Source of the DNA: Candidatus Aminicenantes bacterium UBA647
GTDB taxonomy: Bacteria; Acidobacteriota; Aminicenantia; UBA2199
DNA: 11,926 bases
Direction: 5' to 3'
Assembly (NCBI GenBank): GCA_002299555.1
Contig: DBOL01000111.1
Coordinates: 1-11,926, forward strand
Shown here: in pieces, positions 6,444 through 11,926 of the stretch
Layout of the letters: each line of letters opens with the position of its first letter
Position numbering within the stretch: position 1 is the stretch's first letter
Position numbers and translations under genes: made by a program
Notes under the pieces: model-generated
Databases searched by the model: none
The model's input: only the letters and a program-made list of their open reading frames with translations
Told to the model about the DNA's origin: nothing

Positions 6444-8372
6444 ATGGGAAAAATTATAGGAATTGATTTAGGAACAACCAACTCGGTTGTTGCGGTAATG
6501 GAAAAGGGTGAAGCAAAAATTATACCCAGTTCAGAAGGGGGAAGGACCACGCCATCAGTAGTTGCATTTACAAAAGATGGTGAAAGACTTGTTGGCCAGG
6601 TTGCAAAAAGGCAGGCAGTAACAAACCCGGAGAATACGGTATCATCAATAAAGAGATTTATGGGAAGGCGTTTTTCTGAGATCAGCGAAGAGATAAAGAT
6701 GGTTCCTTATAAAGTTGTAAAAGGGCCGAAGAATGATGCAAGGGTAGATATAAACGGAAAACTTCATTCTCCACCGGAGATATCAGCGTTAATATTGAAA
6801 AAACTGAAGGAAGCCGCTGAAGATTATCTTGGGGAGGATGTTACAGAGGCTGTTATCACAGTTCCGGCATATTTCAATGATTCTCAGAGGCAGGCTACTA
6901 AAGATGCCGGTAAGATCGCTGGGCTGGAAGTAAAAAGGATAATCAATGAACCGACAGCAGCAGCACTTGCATACGGACTTGATAAGAGTACAGATGAGAT
7001 GATCGCTGTGTTTGATTTCGGTGGTGGAACCTTTGATATTTCAATTCTGGAGATCGGAGAAAATATAGTTGAAGTAAAATCTACAAATGGTGACACACAC
7101 CTAGGTGGCGATAATATTGATCAGATCCTTATTGAATGGATAATTGATGAGTTTAAAAAGGATAAAGGGATAGATCTGGGAAAGGATAAAATGGTCCTTC
7201 AGAGACTTAAGGAATCAGCAGAAAAGGCAAAGATCGAACTCTCTACAACGATCGAGACTGAGATCAACCTGCCGTTCATAACAGCAGATGCCTCCGGACC
7301 TCAGCATCTGGTTATGAAACTTACTCGTGCAAAATTTGAACAATTAATAGGTGCTCTGGTTAAGAAAACTCTTGACCCTTGCAAAAAAGCTGTAGATGAT
7401 GCAGGAGTGAAACTTACAGAAATTAAAGAAGTTGTATTGGTTGGTGGTTCGACAAGAATTCCGCTTGTTCAGCAGATAGTGAAAGAATTCTTTGGGAAAG
7501 AGCCAGGGAAAACGGTTAATCCGGATGAAGTTGTTGCTTCAGGTGCTGCAATTCAGGGTGGAGTTCTTGGCGGTGAAGCTAAAGATATTCTGCTTTTAGA
7601 CGTAACACCTCTTTCACTCGGAATTGAAACTCTTGGCGGGATCACTCATAAACTGATCGAAAAAAATACGACTATTCCGACAAAGAAAACTGATACATTT
7701 ACAACTGCCGATGACAATCAGGCCAGTGTTGAAATACATGTACTTCAGGGTGAAAGAGAAATGGCAAAAGATAACAGAACTCTGGGCAAATTCACACTGA
7801 CAGGGATGCCACCTTCACCAAGAGGAGTTCCTCAGGTAGAAGTAACATTTGATATAGATGCAAACGGAATTCTTAATGTTAATGCAAAGGATATGGCAAC
7901 AAATAAGCAGCAGGCCATAACTATCACTTCTTCCAGTGGACTCTCTGAGGATGAGATTGATCAGATGGTGAAAGATGCTGAAAAACACAGTGATGAGGAT
8001 AAGAAACAAAAAGAAGTGATCGAGAACAGGAATAAACTTGATCAGATCATTTACGCTCTTGAAAAACTACAGAAAGAAAATAAGGATAAGATCCCGCAGG
8101 AGATGCAGGATGATATCGAATCTGCTATAAATGCCGGAAAAGAAGCAGTCAAAAGTGGTGATGATGAAAAGATCAAAAAGGAAATAGAGAACATCAACGA
8201 ATTAACATCAAAGCTTTCAACAGAACTTTATAAGAATGGAGCTCCTCCGCAACAGGAAGAAGGAGATGCTTCCGGAGAACCTCAGAGTGAAAACCCGGGG
8301 GAAGAAAAGGGTAAAGAAGCGGAAGAAGGTGAAGTTATTGATGCGGAATTTGAAGATATGGATAAAAAATAA
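6444..8372 (+). CDS. dnaK: Chaperone DnaK (Hsp70)
   Basis: ATP-driven cytoplasmic chaperone that binds unfolded hydrophobic segments, working with DnaJ and GrpE. With ATG 6444 it has 642 residues, the usual length. The nucleotide-binding domain shows GIDLGTTNS (6-14), NEPTAAALAYG, the phosphate-2 loop FDFGGGTFD (190-198) and the adenosine motif LVGGSTRIP. The conserved linker DILLLDVTPLSLG begins at residue 381. The substrate domain and helical lid follow, and a Gln/Glu/Gly-rich flexible tail ends in EGEVIDAEFEDMDKK. ATG 6444 is chosen because TGGAGGT sits 5-6 nt upstream and the protein then begins MGKIIGIDLGTT. An in-frame TTG at 6432 overlaps the SD and is not credible. It is flanked by its own promoter and terminator, so it appears monocistronic; grpE, dnaJ and hrcA are not adjacent. 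Confidence 0.99.
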   Translation: MGKIIGIDLGTTNSVVAVMEKGEAKIIPSSEGGRTTPSVVAFTKDGERLVGQVAKRQAVTNPENTVSSIKRFMGRRFSEISEEIKMVPYKVVKGPKNDARVDINGKLHSPPEISALILKKLKEAAEDYLGEDVTEAVITVPAYFNDSQRQATKDAGKIAGLEVKRIINEPTAAALAYGLDKSTDEMIAVFDFGGGTFDISILEIGENIVEVKSTNGDTHLGGDNIDQILIEWIIDEFKKDKGIDLGKDKMVLQRLKESAEKAKIELSTTIETEINLPFITADASGPQHLVMKLTRAKFEQLIGALVKKTLDPCKKAVDDAGVKLTEIKEVVLVGGSTRIPLVQQIVKEFFGKEPGKTVNPDEVVASGAAIQGGVLGGEAKDILLLDVTPLSLGIETLGGITHKLIEKNTTIPTKKTDTFTTADDNQASVEIHVLQGEREMAKDNRTLGKFTLTGMPPSPRGVPQVEVTFDIDANGILNVNAKDMATNKQQAITITSSSGLSEDEIDQMVKDAEKHSDEDKKQKEVIENRNKLDQIIYALEKLQKENKDKIPQEMQDDIESAINAGKEAVKSGDDEKIKKEIENINELTSKLSTELYKNGAPPQQEEGDASGEPQSENPGEEKGKEAEEGEVIDAEFEDMDKK

Positions 8373-8388
8373 AAATTTAATATAGATT

Positions 8389-8424
8389 AAAAGGGGGAAC
8401 GGTTTGACACCGTTTCCCTTTTTT
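8389..8424 (+). terminator. Intrinsic terminator after dnaK
   Basis: A 15-bp stem with two G-T pairs (8389-8403 with 8409-8423), a TTGAC loop and a run of six Ts at 8419-8424. It lies 16 nt past the dnaK stop. The stem is A/T-flanked and nearly symmetric, so it may also work on the other strand. Confidence 0.92.
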
Positions 8425-8440
8425 GTTTAGAGGCAATAAT

Positions 8441-8469
8441 TTGATTTGTAGCTTAAACTATGTTAAAAA
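8441..8469 (+). promoter_or_regulatory. Candidate promoter for lipoprotein-fabH unit
   Basis: TTGATT at 8441-8446, a 17-bp spacer, then TAAAAA at 8464-8469 preceded by TGT (extended -10). The hexamers are moderate matches. The placement right after the dnaK terminator and about 40 nt before the next start supports it. Confidence 0.45.
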
Positions 8470-8509
8470 TAATCTCTTGAAAGTCTATTCTTTTAACTAG
8501 GAGGATCCA

Positions 8510-9394
8510 ATGAATAAAAAAAGTATAATCATTTTAATTATATTATTTGTCACTCTTTCGTTTTGCGGGAAGAAAAATGATACAAAAGGGATTGATCTCA
8601 CTGTGAAGATGATACCGGGAGCTGTTACCGATGATCTTTATGGTAAAATGAAGTACTCATTTGACCTTAGCGAAAAATTTGCTGAAATCGAAAAGAATTA
8701 TAAGGTTTTTGTCCATTTCTGGAGAATAAAAAACAAGGAAATGTTATTCCAGGATGATCACTTTTCCGAAGTACAAACCTCAAACTGGAAAAAGGGAGAA
8801 AAATTTGAATATATCAGAGATATTTATATTCCGAAATTTCTTGATGAGTATGATATCGATTTCGAAGGATACGAAGAGATCAAACTTTCTGTAGGCCTTT
8901 ACAACATTGAGAATAGTGATGAGAAGATCCTGCTTTACAACAAGGTTCTGAACATTCAATCTGCTTCCCTGAATGCACCTGAGATCGTTTATGATGAAGG
9001 CTGGCATCAGTCAGAGACTGATTTCAATTCAAAGATACCTAATATCGGTGAGTGGAGATGGACATCAGGCAAAGCTGTTTGTATTATTGAGAATCCGAAA
9101 AAAGAAGCGATATTAAAACTTAAAGGCAGAATATCAGAGCATAATCTGGAAGGTCAGAAGATCAGGTTTATGATAAATGATATTCTCCTTGATGAATTTG
9201 TTCCTGAGGGAAAAGTGTTTGAAAAAGATTATATTATCCCGGCTGAAAAACTCGGGAATAATGATGAACTCAGATTTATCATTGAAGTTGATAAAACTTT
9301 TGTTCCAGGGCAACTGGATGAATCGATCTCTGATGACAGAGAGCTGGGAGTTCAGATCTTTTCTATATATTTCAGAGAGAACTTAGTTGACTAA
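8510..9394 (+). CDS. Unknown lipoprotein with probable C-terminal beta-sandwich domain
   Basis: No function is recognised. The first 19 residues are a signal peptide: two lysines, a long Ile/Leu stretch, then TLSFC with C19 as the likely lipidated cysteine (Phe at -1 is unusual for a lipobox). The mature part begins GKKND and should be anchored in a membrane facing the periplasm or outside. About residues 25-150 look like an all-beta domain (alternating KVFVHFWRI, KLSVGLYNI). About 160-294 look like a second beta-sandwich, with GEWRWTSGKA from residue 180 and SDDRELGVQ at 274-282. A W-x-x-G-A segment followed by a terminal D-x-RELGV motif reminds me of beta-sandwich domains in envelope and polysaccharide-related proteins; this is a memory-based inference. 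ATG 8510 follows TAGGAGG. Its stop lies 8 nt inside fabH, so the two are probably co-translated. Confidence 0.8.
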   Translation: MNKKSIIILIILFVTLSFCGKKNDTKGIDLTVKMIPGAVTDDLYGKMKYSFDLSEKFAEIEKNYKVFVHFWRIKNKEMLFQDDHFSEVQTSNWKKGEKFEYIRDIYIPKFLDEYDIDFEGYEEIKLSVGLYNIENSDEKILLYNKVLNIQSASLNAPEIVYDEGWHQSETDFNSKIPNIGEWRWTSGKAVCIIENPKKEAILKLKGRISEHNLEGQKIRFMINDILLDEFVPEGKVFEKDYIIPAEKLGNNDELRFIIEVDKTFVPGQLDESISDDRELGVQIFSIYFRENLVD

Positions 9395-10370
9395 CACCAA
9401 GATCATAGGAACCGGATCCTATTTACCTGAAAAGGTAATGACAAACGAAGACTGGACGAAGCTTGTAGAAACTTCGGACGAGTGGATAACATCACGTACA
9501 GGGATAAAGGAGAGACATTTTGCTTCAGAGGGACAGGCTACTTCAGATCTTGTTGTTGAGGCAGCAAAAGAGGCAATTAAAGATGCAGGTATTGATAAAT
9601 CAGAAATAGACCTTGTTATTGTTGCTACTATAACCGGTGATAACGCTTATCCTTCCACAGCAAATTGGACTCAGAAGAAACTTGGTTTAAATCCTGTTCC
9701 ATCTTTTGATATCGGAGCAGCCTGTTCAGGTTTCCTCTATGCATTGATCATGGCGGATTCACTTATAAAATCCGGAGTTGCAAAAACTGTGTTGATTGCC
9801 GGAGCGGAAACGATGTCAAAAGTAATAAACTGGGAAGACAGGAATACATGTGTCTTATTCGGTGATGGTGCCGGGGCAGCTGTTCTGAGAGCAACTGATA
9901 ATGGAAACACCGGAATTTTATCAACATATTGGGGTGCTGATGGGAATCTCGGTGACCTGCTTATACAGCCTGCCGGCGGGAGTGCCATGCCGGCAAGCGA
10001 AGAGACTATTGCCAATAAATTACATACCGTTCACATGAAAGGGAGTGAGGTGTTCAAGCATGCGGTACTCCGGATGCAGGAAGCGGCAACGAAATCTCTG
10101 GATCTTGCAGGTCTGACAGGTGAAGATGTTGATCTTTTCATCCCACACCAGGCAAATATGAGGATAATTGAGGCAACTATCCGCAGGGCCAAAATACCCA
10201 TGGAAAAAACGTTTATAAATATAGATAAAATAGCTAACATTTCCGCAGCAACAATTCCGATCGCATTGGATCAGGCTCGTAAAAGCGGCAGACTTAAAGA
10301 TGGTGAGAATGCATTACTGGCTGCCTTTGGAGCAGGTTTTACCTGGGGTGGAGCTGTTGTAAAGTTCTAA
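9387..10370 (+). CDS. fabH: Beta-ketoacyl-ACP synthase III (FabH)
   Basis: Starts type II fatty acid synthesis by condensing an acyl-CoA primer (acetyl-CoA or a branched one) with malonyl-ACP. The 327-residue thiolase-fold protein has GTGSYLPE near the N terminus, TSDEWI and RTGIKERH. The nucleophile C113 lies in GAACSGF, followed by FGDGAGAAVL, H254 in PHQAN and N284 in IANISAAT. The spacing of C113, H254 and N284 matches the E. coli triad C112, H244 and N274. The motif around N284 reads IAN where many homologues have YGN. The start is TTG at 9387, overlapping the previous stop by 8 nt, with GAGAGA upstream; the protein then begins MTNTKIIGTGSY, as expected. It is not next to plsX, fabD, fabG or acpP, the usual partners. 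Primer specificity cannot be read from the sequence by eye. Confidence 0.96.
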   Translation: MTNTKIIGTGSYLPEKVMTNEDWTKLVETSDEWITSRTGIKERHFASEGQATSDLVVEAAKEAIKDAGIDKSEIDLVIVATITGDNAYPSTANWTQKKLGLNPVPSFDIGAACSGFLYALIMADSLIKSGVAKTVLIAGAETMSKVINWEDRNTCVLFGDGAGAAVLRATDNGNTGILSTYWGADGNLGDLLIQPAGGSAMPASEETIANKLHTVHMKGSEVFKHAVLRMQEAATKSLDLAGLTGEDVDLFIPHQANMRIIEATIRRAKIPMEKTFINIDKIANISAATIPIALDQARKSGRLKDGENALLAAFGAGFTWGGAVVKF

Positions 10371-10403
10371 ATATTTTTTCTGATCTGATATTGTGAGGAC
10401 ATT

Positions 10404-10643
10404 ATGAATGAAAAAAATCTTAAAGAACTTATAGTAATAGAGGGAATGATAGAAGCTGAAATAATAAAATCAAAGCTTACTGCGTTTGATATCCCATCTG
10501 TATTAAAATTTGAAGCTGTAGGAAGACTCCTTGGTATTACAATGGACGGACTCGGTAAAGTTGTTATCCTGGTACGGGAAGATGACTTAGAAAGAGCTCT
10601 GGAAATTATTTCACTTAATAAAACTGATTCTCCCGAAGAATAA
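10404..10643 (+). CDS. Small DUF2007-like (putative signal-transducing) protein
   Basis: A 79-residue cytoplasmic protein without signal peptide or membrane segment. The pattern LIVIEGMIEAEIIKSKLTAF, then DIPSVL, a central GRLLGITMDG loop, KVVILVREDDLERALEII and an acidic tail fits the DUF2007 family of small ferredoxin-like alpha/beta proteins. These carry a 'signal transducing' label in databases but have no proven function. ATG 10404 follows GTGAGGAC at a normal distance, 33 nt after fabH, so it is probably the last gene of that transcript. The family call is from pattern memory. Confidence 0.7.
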   Translation: MNEKNLKELIVIEGMIEAEIIKSKLTAFDIPSVLKFEAVGRLLGITMDGLGKVVILVREDDLERALEIISLNKTDSPEE

Positions 10644-10676
10644 TCCGGATCCATAGTCCTTTTTTCAGGAAGAATT

Positions 10677-10696
10677 AAAGGTGTCTGTCCCCTTTT
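10677..10696. repeat. 20-bp dispersed repeat, copy 2
   Basis: Identical over 20 bp to 395-414 (AAAGGTGTCTGTCCCCTTTT). It sits between the end of the fabH/DUF2007 unit and the promoter of the M28 gene. It has complementary ends and a T-run, so it may act as a weak terminator on the plus strand; no better terminator is seen in 10644-10700. Confidence 0.8.
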
Positions 10697-10714
10697 GGAA
10701 TCTAATTATCCTGA

Positions 10715-10743
10715 TTGAAATACTCCATCTATTCTGTTATAAA
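10715..10743 (+). promoter_or_regulatory. Promoter for the M28 peptidase gene
   Basis: TTGAAA at 10715-10720, a 17-bp spacer and TATAAA at 10738-10743, with TGT just before the -10. Each hexamer matches consensus at five of six positions. The expected start is near 10750, about 20 nt before the ATG. Confidence 0.75.
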
Positions 10744-10769
10744 TAATAGTGATCAGAAAGGAGTTTTTA

Positions 10770-11926
10770 ATGAAAAATTATCTTACCTTAATTTTACTAT
10801 TTATACTTTTGGTGATGTTTATTTCGTGTGGGAAAGACAATCCTACGGAGCAGAAACTAACATTTGCAGAAAAGATACAAAATGAAGTGGATGGACTTAC
10901 AAAAATTGAGATGCAGAGTGTATTTCAATTCATGGGGGATGATCTTTTTGAAGGTAGAGCCCCCGGGACACGTGGAGGAAATCTGGCGGAAAAATATGTT
11001 AGATCAGTTCTGAAAATTCTAAATATTGAACCTCTTGGGAAAAATTATCTTCAACCATTTAAGCTGAAAGGGTTCACAACCAACTCACTCAGTGTAAAAG
11101 CGGCTGGACAATCTATCAAATTTTTTGACGATGTATTAGGAACTTTTACCGGTAAAGAAGACAACTTCTCCTTTAAAAGTGAAGCTGTTTTTATTGGATT
11201 CGGAACTGACACAAAATTATGGGATTGGAATGATTATAAAGATTTTGATATAAACGGGAAATTTGTGATAGTAAGGGTAAATGATCCAGGAATGTTCATT
11301 GATGATATTTTCGAGGGTAAGGTCCTTACATATTTTGGCAGATGGACCTACCATATCGAGGAGGCGAGAAGAAGGGGGGCAAAGGCCATTCTGCTTATTC
11401 ATACTGATGCCTCTGCCGGATACGGGTGGAATGTTGTACAGAACTCCTGGAGTGGTGAAGAAGTATATCTGGAATCTTCACTCGAAGGTAATATGGTTTT
11501 TACGGGATGGCTCAGAGAGGAGAAATTGAGACAGATCCTGAGTGGGAATAACATCGATCTTGATGAGTTGTATTCAAAGTCTCTGAACAGGGATTTCCGC
11601 CCTATTCCATTGAATTTTGAAATAGAAGTCTCCGGGAACAGATCATATAGAGAGATAATGAATAATAATGTCATCGGATTTATTCCGGGGAAGTCTGAAA
11701 AGAGTATAGTTATAAGTGCACATATAGATCATCTGGGAATGATCCCCGGCAAGAAGGGGGATAATATATTAAACGGTGCAATAGACAATGGTACAGCTGT
11801 TGCGTCGATGATCATGGCAGCAAAAATATTAAAAAAGTTCAGCAGCGAACTTAATTATTCAATAATAATACTCGGCCCGAATGCAGAGGAAGCGAATCTC
11901 CTAGGGTCAAAATATTTTGTCGCAAA
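10770..11926 (+). CDS. M28-family metallopeptidase lipoprotein with PA-like insert (partial)
   Basis: An envelope-anchored zinc aminopeptidase, cut by the right edge after 385 codons with no stop. The signal peptide ends in FISC, with C20 the lipidated cysteine. GRAPGTRGGNLAEKYV follows, typical of the start of M28 lipoproteins. A region at about 120-230, with GKFVIVRVNDP and RRGAKAILLIHTDA, looks like a protease-associated (PA) domain inserted before the catalytic core. In the core, H318 and D320 in SAHIDHLG, D339 in GAIDNGT, and E373-E374 in NAEEANLLGS correspond to the metal ligand, the bridging Asp and the catalytic/metal Glu pair. The last two metal ligands (Asp, His) lie outside the window. 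DNGTAVA replaces the common DNASGVA. ATG 10770 follows AGAAAGGAG. Released amino acids might be imported; the exact substrate is unknown. Confidence 0.9.
   Translation, partial: MKNYLTLILLFILLVMFISCGKDNPTEQKLTFAEKIQNEVDGLTKIEMQSVFQFMGDDLFEGRAPGTRGGNLAEKYVRSVLKILNIEPLGKNYLQPFKLKGFTTNSLSVKAAGQSIKFFDDVLGTFTGKEDNFSFKSEAVFIGFGTDTKLWDWNDYKDFDINGKFVIVRVNDPGMFIDDIFEGKVLTYFGRWTYHIEEARRRGAKAILLIHTDASAGYGWNVVQNSWSGEEVYLESSLEGNMVFTGWLREEKLRQILSGNNIDLDELYSKSLNRDFRPIPLNFEIEVSGNRSYREIMNNNVIGFIPGKSEKSIVISAHIDHLGMIPGKKGDNILNGAIDNGTAVASMIMAAKILKKFSSELNYSIIILGPNAEEANLLGSKYFVA

Noticed and set aside
10644..10680. Intrinsic terminator after the DUF2007-like gene
   Set aside because: The GGATCCATAGTCC sequence and the following T-run give only a 3-bp stem, too weak to call.
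11281..11529. 82-codon plus-strand open frame inside the M28 peptidase
   Set aside because: It is out of frame with a gene whose protein shows M28 catalytic motifs downstream in a continuous frame, and has no SD.
1..11926. CRISPR array, tRNA/rRNA gene, transposase, integrase or defence system
   Set aside because: I found no regularly spaced repeats, no tRNA or rRNA signature sequences and no protein of those families; only the two short repeat types listed are present.

Overview
The window looks like ordinary chromosomal DNA of a low-GC bacterium. ATA, AGA/AGG and GAT codons are frequent, and TTG, GTG and ATG starts all occur after clear Shine-Dalgarno (SD) sequences. Two or three secreted proteins begin with lipoprotein signal peptides of the Gram-negative type. 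Promoters fit the classic sigma-70 pattern (TTGACA, 17 bp, TATAAT) rather than the TTTG/TAnnTTTG pattern of Bacteroidetes. A eukaryote-like lysine-ketoglutarate reductase/saccharopine dehydrogenase pair, a DnaK ending in a VIDAEFED-like tail, and a PA-containing M28 lipoprotein would suit an uncultured anaerobe near the FCB group (Cloacimonetes-, Delongbacteria- or Marinimicrobia-like). That placement is a guess; no marker here fixes the taxon.

Layout. The 5' end of a peptide deformylase gene (def, minus strand, truncated by the window edge) diverges from mutL (plus strand) across a 145-bp intergenic region. That region holds two promoters, a 12-bp tandem duplication and a 20-bp mobile-type repeat. 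After mutL comes an apparent four-gene operon with almost no spacing (2225-6199): lysine-ketoglutarate reductase, saccharopine dehydrogenase, a YraN-family nuclease-like protein and a GalT-type nucleotidylyltransferase. A 244-bp gap follows, containing a GC-rich hairpin-forming island and a strong promoter. dnaK comes next as a single-gene unit closed by a good intrinsic terminator. A third unit carries an unknown lipoprotein, fabH (start overlaps the lipoprotein stop) and a small DUF2007-like protein. A second copy of the 20-bp repeat separates this from a promoter and the 5' two-thirds or so of an M28-family metallopeptidase lipoprotein, which runs off the right edge.

How the genes fit together. 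Most are housekeeping genes: N-terminal protein maturation (def), mismatch repair (mutL), protein folding (dnaK) and initiation of fatty acid synthesis (fabH). The adjacent reductase and dehydrogenase genes together should convert lysine plus 2-oxoglutarate to aminoadipate semialdehyde plus glutamate via saccharopine. In animals and plants this is one fused bifunctional protein. The peptidase lipoprotein would supply amino acids from peptides, which suits lysine catabolism, but nothing in the sequence links the two.

I do not see a defence island, CRISPR array, integrase, transposase gene, tRNA or rRNA. The most interesting items are non-coding: a perfect-consensus promoter whose predicted start site falls on the def start codon, the shared 20-bp repeat, and the GC-rich hairpin island before dnaK.
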